A stretch of 64,000 bases of DNA from Bacillota bacterium (GCA_009711615.1 VENI01000011.1:62001-126000), one strand, 5' to 3'; counted from the first letter of the stretch, positions 1 through 9,245 are shown. Notes: a model not told the origin generated them from the sequence alone. Numbers and translations: made by a program.

Positions 1-280
1 ATTCTTCGACGTCGTCCACAACTAACGCCAACTTAACATCCTCATAATTTATTAATATAACCTTAGAAAAATCATCTGGTTCTTGTTGGGGAAGTTCTAG
101 ACCTACCGAATAATTAATTATAGGAATTGTTTCTGAATTATAAATAAATACCCCGCAAAGATCATCGAGGCCTGGCAAAGAAGACAAATCATAATAGTAA
201 ACAATTTTGTAAACATTAGCGATACTGATAGCATGGTACTGTTGGTTCAGTGTAAAAATAATAACCCTTGAGTGTGCCAC
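1..280 (-). CDS. CheW-like domain protein (C-terminus beyond the window edge)
   Basis: The reading frame starts at GTG (278-280) after a strong GGGGGG ribosome site at about 290 and runs off the left edge, giving about 93 residues. The start reads like a CheW beta-barrel (FTLNQQYHAISIANV), and the last visible stretch, LALVVDDVEE, matches the CheW signature that precedes the second subdomain. CheW-like proteins link chemoreceptors to the CheA kinase or act as stand-alone couplers. It lies downstream of the response regulator on the same strand, but terminator 411-440 separates them. The family call is by motif only, and the missing C-terminus could carry another domain such as a receiver (CheV type). 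Confidence 0.62.
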   Translation of the reverse strand, partial: MAHSRVIIFTLNQQYHAISIANVYKIVYYYDLSSLPGLDDLCGVFIYNSETIPIINYSVGLELPQQEPDDFSKVILINYEDVKLALVVDDVEE

Positions 281-410
281 TATTCTACCCCCCTTGTAAT
301 ATTTAAGTGCTGTAAAGATGAAAAGTTAACAACCTCTGTTCACTTATTCAATGCAAGTCCCATACCAATTTTAACTATCTCATATAAAATATGCTAAAAA
401 CGCACAAAAA

Positions 411-440
411 TAAGGTTTCTATGAAAGTATAGAAACCTTA
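411..440 (-). terminator. Intrinsic terminator after the response regulator gene
   Basis: A perfect 12-bp inverted repeat (arms 411-422 and 429-440, 6-nt loop) is followed on the minus strand by a five-T run. It lies about 95 bp beyond the stop of the minus-strand regulator and should end that transcript before the CheW-like gene. Confidence 0.8.
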
Positions 441-535
441 TAAGAGTGACATTAGCAATTTTATTCAACAAATTTTAAGACAATTGTATAATAAATCGTC
501 TAATTTTGAGACATTATGAAAATAAATGTAGAAAA

Positions 536-1945
536 CTATTTAACTTTGCGATATAAAGTTGCCCTGCTTATTCCAAGTGCCTTTGCCGCCATGGAAAGAT
601 TACCATCAAAATAATTTATTGTTTTCTCTATATATTCCTTTTCAACGTCCTTGAGCGGTTTTGGGTTAAAATTTTCTTCATCATCACCGTTTGATTTTAT
701 ATTATGGCCAACCATTACTTTCTCTTTATCTTCATTTCTGTTTACTGTGGATATTATTTGCCTAGGTAGATGTTTAATCTCTATAACATCTGTCTCAACT
801 TGCAAAACAATTTGTTGAGTTATGTTATATAATTCTCTAATATTGCCATGCCAAGGGTATAATTTCAAAACTTCCAAAGCTAGTTCTGAAAACACCAGAT
901 TGGTTGATAAATCATATTTACTAACAATACTGTCAACAAAGAAATTAATAAGTTGGGGAATATCTTCAACCCTTTTCCGAAGGGGCAAGATATCCAGGTG
1001 AACTACATTCAAACGGTAATACAAGTCTTTTCTAAAGTTTTTTCTTTCTATCAACTCTTCTAAATCTGAATTTGTAGCAGCTATAACTCTTACATCTGTT
1101 TGAATTAACTTTTCCCCACCTACTCGCATAAACTCCCCTGACTCTAAAACCCTGAGCAATTTCACTTGAATGGCTTGGCTTGCTTCACCTAACTCGTCAA
1201 GAAAAAGGGTTCCTTGGTCGGCTAATTCAAAGATTCCTTTTTTAGCTGCCACAGAGCCAGTAAAGGCTCCTTTCTCATGCCCAAACAATTCGCTTTCTAA
1301 AAGGTTCTCATGAATCGCTCCACAATTTATTGATGTAAAATAATTTTCACTTCTATTACTGGCAAGATGAATAAACCTGGCCAAAAGTTCTTTTCCGGTT
1401 CCCGTTTCACCGGTAATTAGAACACTGATTTTCTTGTTTGCAATTCTGTATGCAGTATAAAGTAATTGTTGCATTTTTTCATAATTGCTTATTAGCATCC
1501 CTACTTGGTTAGCATAATAACTGATACATTCAAACTCATTTGCTTTTGTTGTATTTAAATCAGTACTCTTAACAGCATTTTGAATTAACCCTCGCAACTC
1601 TTCCATGGAATTAAAAGGCTTTTCTAAGTAATCATAGGCACCATAATTAATTGCTTCTACCGCAGTTCTAATAGTTCCATAACCAGTCATAAGAATACAC
1701 TTACAGTCGGGTTCAATCTCCTTAATGTGCTTCAGCAAACTTAATCCGGAACCATCCGGCAGCATTAAGTCAATTAAGGCCATCTGGAACTTTCTTTCGT
1801 TCATTTCCTTAGATGCAGTTTTAATATCACCAACAGCTATTACTTGACCATATTCACTGGTAATAATTTTTTTAAGAAGAGTTTGCATTTGTTTTTCGTC
1901 ATCAACCACTAGAATATTAATGCGTATCACCAACTTCTTGATCAC
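536..1945 (-). CDS. NtrC-family sigma-54-dependent response regulator
   Basis: Cytoplasmic transcription activator of 469 residues. Receiver domain about 9-125: acidic pair D15-D16, phospho-acceptor D59 in LIDLMLPDG, K in the EKPF loop. AAA+ sigma-54 interaction domain about 155-390 with Walker A GETGTGKE and a GAFTGS loop, a variant of the usual GAFTGA. Fis-type helix-turn-helix at the C-terminus (AAKALGISRATLYRKVK). The GTG start at 1945 follows an AGAGGA ribosome site and overlaps the end of the small DHp gene by 29 bp, implying translational coupling. With the hybrid kinase upstream it forms one signalling locus. The signal and the target promoters are not evident here. Confidence 0.9.
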   Translation of the reverse strand: MIKKLVIRINILVVDDEKQMQTLLKKIITSEYGQVIAVGDIKTASKEMNERKFQMALIDLMLPDGSGLSLLKHIKEIEPDCKCILMTGYGTIRTAVEAINYGAYDYLEKPFNSMEELRGLIQNAVKSTDLNTTKANEFECISYYANQVGMLISNYEKMQQLLYTAYRIANKKISVLITGETGTGKELLARFIHLASNRSENYFTSINCGAIHENLLESELFGHEKGAFTGSVAAKKGIFELADQGTLFLDELGEASQAIQVKLLRVLESGEFMRVGGEKLIQTDVRVIAATNSDLEELIERKNFRKDLYYRLNVVHLDILPLRKRVEDIPQLINFFVDSIVSKYDLSTNLVFSELALEVLKLYPWHGNIRELYNITQQIVLQVETDVIEIKHLPRQIISTVNRNEDKEKVMVGHNIKSNGDDEENFNPKPLKDVEKEYIEKTINYFDGNLSMAAKALGISRATLYRKVK

Positions 1946-2120
1946 AAATCCTCTGTATAATTTCTTGAATTTGTTCGCAACACATTAATATATCTTTCAC
2001 TTCATCACTGTTACTATCTTCTAGAGAAAGCAATTCTGCATTTCCTTTAATTATGGTCACCATATTATTTATTTTGTGTACATGTTTTCGCAATTTTATA
2101 TTATCAATATTAGCTGACAT
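1917..2120 (-). CDS. Stand-alone DHp-like (histidine phosphotransfer) mini-protein
   Basis: A 67-residue protein between the hybrid kinase (11-bp gap) and the response regulator (29-bp overlap). Residues 15-31 read HKINNMVTIIKGNAELL and align with the H-box of the neighbouring kinase (HDFNNLLTGVMGNIQLL, from H884); the rest is predicted helix, as in a DHp hairpin. No ATP-binding domain is present. The acidic residue that normally follows the histidine in kinases is K16, while the Asn at +4 is kept. Inference: it may carry phosphate between the kinase receiver and the regulator receiver, like Spo0B or HPt proteins, or act as a phosphatase. A degenerate kinase remnant is the alternative, but the intact frame and coupling argue against it. 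Confidence 0.7.
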   Translation of the reverse strand: MSANIDNIKLRKHVHKINNMVTIIKGNAELLSLEDSNSDEVKDILMCCEQIQEIIQRICDQEVGDTH

Positions 2121-2131
2121 ATAACTCCACC

Positions 2132-5100
2132 TTATAATTTTGTATCAGTATTAATTACTTCCTTCATAGTCTTGCTTAACTCTTCAATGCTGTATGGTTT
2201 TGAAACAACAGCACTAAAGCCGTATTTTTTATATTCCGCCATAACAGGATCTGTGGAATAGCCACTAGACACTACTGCCTTTACATTGGGGTCAATGTTA
2301 ATTAAATGTTTTATTGTTTCTATTCCCCCCATACCACCAGGTATAGTCAAGTCCATAATAACAACATCAAAGGTATTACCAGAACTGATAGCTTTTTCAT
2401 ACTTTGTAATTGCTTCTTCTCCATCTTGAGCATAATCAACATAATATCCCAAATATTTAATTATTCTACCTGCTACTTTCCTAACTAGCAGTTCATCATC
2501 CATAATAAGCACCCTGCCTGACCCTTTAATTACCATTCCATCGTCTGATTCATTATTTGCAGATTTGTCCAAAGTGGCAGGTAAGTAAATATTAAAGGTT
2601 GTCCAGTTATCATTCTCAGATTCCACTTCTATGTGTCCATTATGCTTTCTTATAACTGAATAGCAGGTAGCTAACCCTAATCCACTTCCTTCGGGTTTAG
2701 TTGTAAAAAAGGGATCAAATACTTTTTGAATATCTTTTCTATTTATGCCTATTCCATGGTCAGTTATAGATATCTTGACGTATTTTTCAGCTTTTATGGC
2801 TACAAAGTGATCTTTATTTATTGATACATTTTCACAAACAATTTTTATCTCTCCTTTGTTAGACATCGCTTGTTTGGCATTTAGAACGATATTATTAATC
2901 ACCTGGTAAATTTGACTATTGTCAACTTCAACCGGCCAAAGGTCTTTGGGGAAAGAATATTTACATGCAACTGCAGAACCTCTTATAGCAAATTCAGTTG
3001 CTTCCTTTATTAAATCATCAATAGAAATAACTTTTTTAATTGGTTCATATCCTTTGGCAAAGGTAAGCAACTGCCGTGTTAAACCTTTCGCCTGCCGAAC
3101 AGCTTTTTTAAGTTCCAGTAACGCCTCTAGTTCTTCATTGTTACTTTTATTATACAGTGTCAGAAGCTGTATATTTCCCATGACACCAGTTAGCAAATTA
3201 TTAAAATCATGGGCTACCCCACCTGCCATAACACTAAGTGATTCAAGTTTGCTCGCTTTAAGCATTTCTTGTTGCAATCTTTGTTCATCTGTTACATCCC
3301 TTAAAACTAATACTGCACCAGTGATCTTACTACCAATATCATATATGGGAAAACAACTAATAGTTATTGCTTTTTTCATATTATCTGCAGTACTAACTTT
3401 AATATTATTCACATCTTTTGATAAACCAGTAGTTATAACCTCATTAAAACATTGCTTACATTCTTGTGCATAATTATCTGAAAGAAAGGTAAATATATTA
3501 TAGATTGAATTATTGATAATCTCCTTTGGCTGCCCTAATATTGTTCCTGCCGCTTTATTAGAAATTATTACTTTTCCCTGAGAATCTGTTGTAATCACAC
3601 CATCCTTAATCGAACGTAGTGTTACTGCTAATCGTTCTTTTTCTAGTGCCAGTTCCTCCTCAGCCTGTTTGCGTTCAGTGATATCTCTAACAATATCTAA
3701 ATCAACTTCTCCATTATTTAAAGTTGCTTTTTGCAAACTGACTTCTACCGGAAAAGTAGTGCCATCCTTGCGGCGGTGTTGAAATACTTGCAATTGATCT
3801 TTACTAATCAACGATTTAATCTCTGTGTATGAAATTGCCTTAACACGCAAATCGTTGATATTCATTGTTAATAACTCTTCACGGGAATAGCCATATGTTT
3901 TAGCTGCCGCATAATTCGCCTCCAATATTCGCCCACCATCTCCGACAAGGAACATGCTATCACGGCTATTTTCAAAAAGCATTTGATAATGTTTTATTGT
4001 TTTTTCATATTCTTTGCGCTCAGTAATATCACGAATTACCAGCGTACGGTAGGTGCTGTTATTTCTTATCCAAGTAGAAATTAATATTTCTATAGGAAAC
4101 TCACTATCATCTTTTTTAAGACCTACCTCTTCAAAAACCCCCTTGGCAACCTTATCTAAATACCAACCGGGTATTATTTTCTCAATTGTCATTCCCAATA
4201 CTTCACTTGCTGAATACCCAAAAATATTTTCTGCCGTTTTGTTCAAAAACATTATATTATTTTTACTATCTATAGTTACTACTGCATCATTTACTGAATG
4301 CGCTATTGATGTTATCTGCGCTTCCCTTTCCTTCAACATTCTCAACAAGCTGGTGGTATACACGTCAACAACCATATCTTTACCTAATTGAAAAGCAGTT
4401 CCAGCATCATATTCGTTAAAACCACCCGGCTTGTTGGCTAACACTAACATTCCTGCCGGCTTATTCTTTAAAAACAATGGTACAAATAGTATATTATCTA
4501 TTGGCAAATGCCCCTTCGGTAAAAGTTCTGACCATTTACTTTTAGGAAAGTTATTTTCATATATTGGTTTTGCTTCACTAAATATTTCCTCGAATATAAC
4601 GCCTGTTTCCATTTTGATTGGTTCACTAATTACTTTATTTCCATCTCTAAGATGGATTATTTCAAAACTATTTTCATTATCGTCTATTTTAGCAACAAAA
4701 CCGATTGTCACACCCAGTAGCTCTTTACAGATCTGAAATAGCTTTTCTGCTTCTTTTGTATAGTCACCATGTATAAATGGCAATTCTGCTTCATTTATAA
4801 TATTTGGCATTTCTTCCCTACGACGTTGTGATACCTCTAAAGCATTGAAAAAAGTAATTTCATTTTTCTTGCGTTCTGTAACTTCGCGGGCTATGCCACT
4901 TGCCCCTATGATCTGACCATTATTATCATAAATTAAAGAGTTGTTATGTTCTACCCAAATCACTCTGCCATCTTTTCGAATCCAGCGTAAACCAATTGGT
5001 ATCCCAACCAATTGTGGATTATTCAATAATCTTTTTAGATATGATAGCTCCTCTGGATGAATTATTCTATATATCAAGTTGGGATTTTTATAAAATTCTC

Positions 5101-5860
5101 CGGGTGCATAACCTGATATATCAGTAGAGGCTTTACTGATATACCGAACCTTGAAACTGGGGTTTAAGTTAATCTCATATATGGCATCCTGAGAATTATC
5201 TGCAATATCACGAAATCGTTTCTCGCTCCCACGCAAAACACTCTGCATCTTTTTATAATAGCTTAACAAAAGGCCACTGGCGATTAGGCACTCAATTATA
5301 AACTTTATAAGATATCCCCAAAATAAAAACCAAGTTATCTTAGAATCAACAAAAGGATAATTCATTAGGAGAATACCCAGTAAAATAAAGGCCCAGCCTA
5401 TAATGTTTCGTTCTAACCCTTTTGCTTGATAACGTACATATGATGTACCACATATTATTAAGTATGTACCACCAAGTACACAAACTAATAAGTTAATAAT
5501 AAAAAGAGGTAATCCGATACCCATACTTATAATGACAAATGATACAACTAAAACAAAACTGTATTTCCACAACCTTCTAATAGGTAGTCCGAAATAATTC
5601 AACGTACCCATAAGCAATAAATAACTGACAATTAGAGGGCCAACTCTATAACCAGGATTTAATAATGCCAGTGGTAAATTCATATAATTCAGATAATCAA
5701 TAAGAGATGTTAATAAGTAAATAAACCAACCGGCTGTCCAAAAAGCAATATATCTTTTACGTTCTTGAATATATATAAATAAGTACACCAAGGCAATTAT
5801 AAATAATATGATGATTGAATTTAACATTAATAAAGTATTCAATGCGATACCTTCCCCCAA
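2132..5860 (-). CDS. Membrane-bound multi-PAS/GAF hybrid histidine kinase
   Basis: A 1242-residue sensor. Residues 1-205 hold about seven hydrophobic segments (a membrane sensor domain). These are followed by PAS/PAC (about 215-335), GAF (about 370-510), three more PAS domains (about 515-625, 635-750, 760-870), HisKA with the phospho-histidine H884 in HDFNNLL, HATPase (N, G1 DHGIG, G2 GSGLGL; about 985-1100) and a C-terminal receiver with D1170 in VVIMDLTIPGG. A hybrid kinase normally needs a histidine phosphotransfer protein to reach a separate response regulator; the DHp mini-protein encoded next may serve. ATG start. Ligands are unknown; multiple PAS/GAF domains suggest redox or small-molecule sensing. 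Confidence 0.9.
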   Translation of the reverse strand: MGEGIALNTLLMLNSIIILFIIALVYLFIYIQERKRYIAFWTAGWFIYLLTSLIDYLNYMNLPLALLNPGYRVGPLIVSYLLLMGTLNYFGLPIRRLWKYSFVLVVSFVIISMGIGLPLFIINLLVCVLGGTYLIICGTSYVRYQAKGLERNIIGWAFILLGILLMNYPFVDSKITWFLFWGYLIKFIIECLIASGLLLSYYKKMQSVLRGSEKRFRDIADNSQDAIYEINLNPSFKVRYISKASTDISGYAPGEFYKNPNLIYRIIHPEELSYLKRLLNNPQLVGIPIGLRWIRKDGRVIWVEHNNSLIYDNNGQIIGASGIAREVTERKKNEITFFNALEVSQRRREEMPNIINEAELPFIHGDYTKEAEKLFQICKELLGVTIGFVAKIDDNENSFEIIHLRDGNKVISEPIKMETGVIFEEIFSEAKPIYENNFPKSKWSELLPKGHLPIDNILFVPLFLKNKPAGMLVLANKPGGFNEYDAGTAFQLGKDMVVDVYTTSLLRMLKEREAQITSIAHSVNDAVVTIDSKNNIMFLNKTAENIFGYSASEVLGMTIEKIIPGWYLDKVAKGVFEEVGLKKDDSEFPIEILISTWIRNNSTYRTLVIRDITERKEYEKTIKHYQMLFENSRDSMFLVGDGGRILEANYAAAKTYGYSREELLTMNINDLRVKAISYTEIKSLISKDQLQVFQHRRKDGTTFPVEVSLQKATLNNGEVDLDIVRDITERKQAEEELALEKERLAVTLRSIKDGVITTDSQGKVIISNKAAGTILGQPKEIINNSIYNIFTFLSDNYAQECKQCFNEVITTGLSKDVNNIKVSTADNMKKAITISCFPIYDIGSKITGAVLVLRDVTDEQRLQQEMLKASKLESLSVMAGGVAHDFNNLLTGVMGNIQLLTLYNKSNNEELEALLELKKAVRQAKGLTRQLLTFAKGYEPIKKVISIDDLIKEATEFAIRGSAVACKYSFPKDLWPVEVDNSQIYQVINNIVLNAKQAMSNKGEIKIVCENVSINKDHFVAIKAEKYVKISITDHGIGINRKDIQKVFDPFFTTKPEGSGLGLATCYSVIRKHNGHIEVESENDNWTTFNIYLPATLDKSANNESDDGMVIKGSGRVLIMDDELLVRKVAGRIIKYLGYYVDYAQDGEEAITKYEKAISSGNTFDVVIMDLTIPGGMGGIETIKHLINIDPNVKAVVSSGYSTDPVMAEYKKYGFSAVVSKPYSIEELSKTMKEVINTDTKL

Positions 5861-6000
5861 ATCACAAAAGCAAAAATATGTTTAATAAATTAAAATTATA
5901 TAATAATCAACAATATCCTGCTAAATATGCCACCCCTATGTATTTTAATATTTTCCAATTTCTATTCCTTGAAAGACTTTTATTATCCGTTTTTAACTAA

Positions 6001-6050
6001 GAAGAAAAAAGGCTAACATCGAGATTTTCTCGTGTTAACCTTTTTTCTTC
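6001..6050. terminator. Bidirectional intrinsic terminator
   Basis: A long stem, GAAGAAAAAAGG paired with CCTTTTTTCTTC, continues after one mismatch through TAACA/TGTTA and CGAG/CTCG around an ATTTT loop. T-rich tracts occur in both directions. It isolates the pheA transcript from the promoter region of the kinase. Confidence 0.75.
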
Positions 6051-6102
6051 TTTTTCTTGCAGTATATCTGCGTAAAAACCATATATTGTTTATTAATGTC
6101 AT

Positions 6103-7242
6103 TTAACCCTTAGACTTTGCACCGATTTTTTCCTGCTGTACGCTTACAGAGTAATCTAAAAGAATTCTATATATTTTAGTAACTACTGCTGGGCTAACCC
6201 CTCTTGTAGTAGCTAAGTTATTAAGTTTATTAATGATAAACCTCTCTCTATCTAAATCACGCACCATAGAAACGGTTCTTTTGAAATTGCTTACTTTCTT
6301 CACTAGTCTAGTGCGTCTACCCAGAAGATTGATAATTTGATCATCAATTAAGTCTATTTCATGCCTTAGATCATTAATGGTAGATGAACAATATTCATCT
6401 TCTTTTTTAGATATTTTATGAGCTGATGGGTACGAACCCAATACTTTTACAGTCTGGGCAGTGGTTTTAAGACCTTCCAATGCCTCTTTAACATTTGCCT
6501 CCGAGCGGTGTCCTTCAAGATCAATGTAGAACAAGTAATCGCCAAATTTCATTTTAGTAGGTCGGGATTCAATTTTAGTTAAATTGATTCCCCTTAAGGT
6601 AAATTCTTTAAGCACCTGAAACAAAGCCCCTGGTTGGTTAAGAACAGAAACCAGAAGGGATGTTTTACAACCAATGGTACAAGTTGATTCTTCTCGGGAA
6701 AGAACTATAAATCTTGTTTGATTATCAGGTTGATCATTAATATTATCACCGGCAACATTAAGCCTATAAGCCCGGGCTGCTTTGGTTGTTCCCACAGCAG
6801 CCCACGAGTGATCGGAATTTGCTACCTGTTGGACAGCTTCAGCCGTGCTGGAAGTACTTATTATTTGTGCATTAGGAAGATGTTTCGCCAAGTACCCCTG
6901 GCATTGAGCTAAAGCCTGGGGATGTGAAAAGACATAGGAAATTTCTTTAATATCTTGATTAGGTTTAGTTAATAAATTGTGTTTAACATCTAAAATAATT
7001 TCCCCAGAAATCTTTAAGTCATACTCATAGGCCAACAAATCAAGGGTTTGATTTACTGCTCCTTCACTTGAATTTTCAATAGGCACAATTCCGGTATCAG
7101 CCTCACTATTACAGACGGAGGAGAAAACTGCTGCTATTGAATTACATGGTAGCAGTTCAGCTTGCTCTCCCTGAATATATTTATTTACTGCTTCTTCACA
7201 AAAAGTTCCCTTGGGCCCAAGATAAGCTATTTTCTTACCCAT
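6103..7242 (-). CDS. pheA: Prephenate dehydratase with ACT domain and C-terminal chorismate mutase
   Basis: A 379-residue enzyme of phenylalanine synthesis. Prephenate dehydratase domain about 1-180 (start IAYLGPKGTFCEEAV, later IENSSEGAVNQTLD); ACT regulatory domain about 195-270 with the Phe-binding-type motifs GALFQVL and ESRP; chorismate mutase type II helices about 285-365 (LRHEIDLIDDQIINLLGRR). The mutase lies at the C-terminus, the reverse of the enterobacterial P-protein, so one chain would convert chorismate to phenylpyruvate. The start codon overlaps the end of aroF by 8 bp, and both are under the T-box leader. Confidence 0.93.
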   Translation of the reverse strand: MGKKIAYLGPKGTFCEEAVNKYIQGEQAELLPCNSIAAVFSSVCNSEADTGIVPIENSSEGAVNQTLDLLAYEYDLKISGEIILDVKHNLLTKPNQDIKEISYVFSHPQALAQCQGYLAKHLPNAQIISTSSTAEAVQQVANSDHSWAAVGTTKAARAYRLNVAGDNINDQPDNQTRFIVLSREESTCTIGCKTSLLVSVLNQPGALFQVLKEFTLRGINLTKIESRPTKMKFGDYLFYIDLEGHRSEANVKEALEGLKTTAQTVKVLGSYPSAHKISKKEDEYCSSTINDLRHEIDLIDDQIINLLGRRTRLVKKVSNFKRTVSMVRDLDRERFIINKLNNLATTRGVSPAVVTKIYRILLDYSVSVQQEKIGAKSKG

Positions 7243-8281
7243 TTACCACCCCTCCTAAATTTATGGGTGATTTCTCTCGACCCACAGCAGCCATCACTTT
7301 TTGCAGTTGCTTCATTAGTTCTTCCAGTTCACCGGGATTCAGTGATTGAGCCCCATCACACAAAGCTTTATTGGGTTCAGGATGCATTTCTAGTATTAAA
7401 CCGTCTGCCCCAGAAGCCACAGCTGCCATGGACATAGGTTCAATCAAACCCCTATCACCAGTGGCATGACTAGGATCAACAATTACCGGAAGGTGACTGA
7501 GCCTTTTAACCAGAGGTATAGCGCTTAAATCTAAAGTGTTGCGAGTATAGGTTTCAAAGGTACGAATTCCCCTTTCGCAAAGAATAACATTTTCATTGCC
7601 CTCCGACAGAATATACTCAGCTGACATTAGCCACTCTTCAATAGTGGCGGACAAGCCACGTTTTAATAAAATAGGTTTATTTGCTTTTCCAGCTGCCTTA
7701 AGCAGTCGGAAATTTTGCATGTTTCTAGTCCCGATCTGTAGTATATCTACATAATTAAGGGCCATTTCTAAGCTTTGTTCATCAATTACTTCAGTAACTG
7801 TGGGTAGTCCGCTTTCTAAGGATGCCTCTTTTAAAAGTTTAAGTCCTTCTTCTTCCATTCCCTGAAAGCTATAAGGAGAAGTGCGGGGTTTGAAAGCCCC
7901 TCCCCTTAGTATATGACCGCCAGCTTTTTTAACATAACGGGCAGCGGTTAGCAATTGCTCTCTGCTTTCCACCGCACAAGGACCAGACATAACTATTACT
8001 TCACTACCACCAATGCTTACATCCCCTACTTCAACCACTGTATTTTCTTCCCGCGCCTGCCTGCTAACCAATTTGTAAGGTTTCATAATAGAAATAATTT
8101 CTTCAACCCCAGGCATTTGTTTTAAATTTAGAGAATCAATAGCATGGCGATCCCCCACTGCCCCAATAACAATCCTTTTCACACCATGAATTAGTTGCGG
8201 CTTAAAATTATATTTCATCAACTTCTCTTTAACCGCCTCAATTTGTTCAACAGTAGAATTAATGTCCATTACTACTACCAT
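7235..8281 (-). CDS. aroF: 3-deoxy-7-phosphoheptulonate (DAHP) synthase, type I-beta
   Basis: First step of the shikimate pathway (phosphoenolpyruvate + erythrose 4-phosphate). The 348-residue form has an N-terminal ferredoxin-like regulatory domain (about 1-70: MVVVMDINSTVEQIE) and a KDO/DAHP synthase barrel (VMSGPCAVES, LRGGAFKPRTSPYSFQG, PVIVDPSHATG). The ATG at 8279-8281 is chosen because a GGAGGGG ribosome site lies just upstream; a longer frame to 8338 would run back through the T-box terminator. It overlaps pheA and forms an aromatic amino-acid operon with it. Confidence 0.94.
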   Translation of the reverse strand: MVVVMDINSTVEQIEAVKEKLMKYNFKPQLIHGVKRIVIGAVGDRHAIDSLNLKQMPGVEEIISIMKPYKLVSRQAREENTVVEVGDVSIGGSEVIVMSGPCAVESREQLLTAARYVKKAGGHILRGGAFKPRTSPYSFQGMEEEGLKLLKEASLESGLPTVTEVIDEQSLEMALNYVDILQIGTRNMQNFRLLKAAGKANKPILLKRGLSATIEEWLMSAEYILSEGNENVILCERGIRTFETYTRNTLDLSAIPLVKRLSHLPVIVDPSHATGDRGLIEPMSMAAVASGADGLILEMHPEPNKALCDGAQSLNPGELEELMKQLQKVMAAVGREKSPINLGGVVNG

Positions 8282-8316
8282 ATTTACCCCTCCTATTTGA
8301 TTTAAAAATATAAAAA

Positions 8317-8735
8317 GCCCATAGCTAACGTCCCCCAAGGGACGAAAGCTATAGGCTTCCGTGGTACCACCCTAATTAACTCTAAAAAAAGAGTCCACTC
8401 ATTAAAGATACAGGAATAGATTATAAATAAAAAAACCTTTCATCCCCAAGGGACGAAAAGCTTCTGCTTATCGCGTTACCACCCTAGTTGATCTGCGCAA
8501 AACAGACCCACTTATATAGTAAAAGTACGGGAAAATCTATTCCGATACCCCCTTCCTTGTAACGTCGGAAGATTACGGCCAAACCTACTTTGTCCTTTAC
8601 GGACTTTCAGTCGGCAGCTCCGGAGAGAACTTCAGCTAATCATACTTTAAAGGTGTTTCCAGTCGATGACACCTTCTCCCTGGAAAGCTGGGTTTAACTT
8701 ACTTTTCCCCTTCACAGCTTTTATGCTAATTTAAT
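8317..8735 (-). ncRNA. T-box leader with duplicated antiterminator/terminator module
   Basis: On the minus strand, downstream of a promoter, Stem I features are visible: a K-turn-like base, an AGTA (8700-8703) facing GAA (8631-8633) as in a loop-E specifier loop, and a following TTC (8627-8629) that would be a Phe specifier codon. A T-box sequence AGGGTGGTAACGCG (8472-8485) is followed by terminator stem 8438-8460 with a T7 run. A second T-box sequence, AGGGTGGTACCACGG (8359-8373), follows with terminator stem 8317-8358. The two modules are about 112 bp apart, too close for a second Stem I, so the Stem III and antiterminator part is duplicated. Uncharged tRNA, probably tRNA-Phe, would have to relieve two successive terminators before aroF-pheA is read. 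Confidence 0.88.
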
Positions 8736-8743
8736 TAAATCGT

Positions 8744-8773
8744 ATTATAACAGCAAACAACTTTAAATTCAAG
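8744..8773 (-). promoter_or_regulatory. Sigma-A promoter of the T-box/aroF-pheA operon
   Basis: Minus-strand -35 TTGAAT (8768-8773) and perfect -10 TATAAT (8744-8749), 18-bp spacer, just upstream of Stem I of the T-box. Confidence 0.7.
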
Positions 8774-8861
8774 TCCTTTTTTGTGTTTATTCTTAGTAAA
8801 AAAGTACCAATAGGTATTATTAATGATAGTATATTGTATAAATAAATAGAGGTGATGATAA

Positions 8862-9245
8862 ATGGGAAATAAATTTGAAGTTTTAGAATTAACAGGTTGG
8901 CTAGGCCTAGCATTCATAATTCTCTGCCTTGTTCGGTTTTTTCAAAGAAAAAAGGTAGGCAACGATTTTTTATCGTTTATTATTGCTAACCACCGCATGT
9001 TTGGTTGGGGGGCTTTACTTGTTCTATCTGTTCATGGTTTCTTAGCATATAACTTGGCACTTCCCACAATGGGACGGGGTTTCAAACATCATTTATTAAA
9101 TACAATTTACAGTGGTCAATTAACATGGGCCGTGTTGTTAGTTGTTTGTATGTCCTCAATATTATTTTCCAGACGTATTTTTAAAAATAGCCATTTGTTA
9201 TTACTGGTCTTCTTGGGAGTACTTGTGTTTACTCATATTTTATAA
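8862..9245 (+). CDS. Four-helix membrane protein, possibly a b-type heme protein
   Basis: A 127-residue integral membrane protein with four hydrophobic segments (about 10-28, 45-65, 85-103, 108-127). Paired histidines in adjacent helices (NHRMFGWGALLVLSVHG) and a terminal FTHIL recall transmembrane heme-binding pairs of cytochrome b561/ferric-reductase-like families. ATG start after AGAGGTGATG. It is a single gene divergent from the T-box operon. Heme binding is an inference from histidine placement only. A 7-bp hairpin (9254-9269) without a T-run follows it; nothing else is seen up to 9505. Confidence 0.6.
   Translation: MGNKFEVLELTGWLGLAFIILCLVRFFQRKKVGNDFLSFIIANHRMFGWGALLVLSVHGFLAYNLALPTMGRGFKHHLLNTIYSGQLTWAVLLVVCMSSILFSRRIFKNSHLLLLVFLGVLVFTHIL

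Noticed and set aside
8317-8735. Two complete independent T-boxes in tandem
   Set aside because: The 112-bp distance between T-box sequences leaves no room for a second Stem I; only the terminal module is duplicated.
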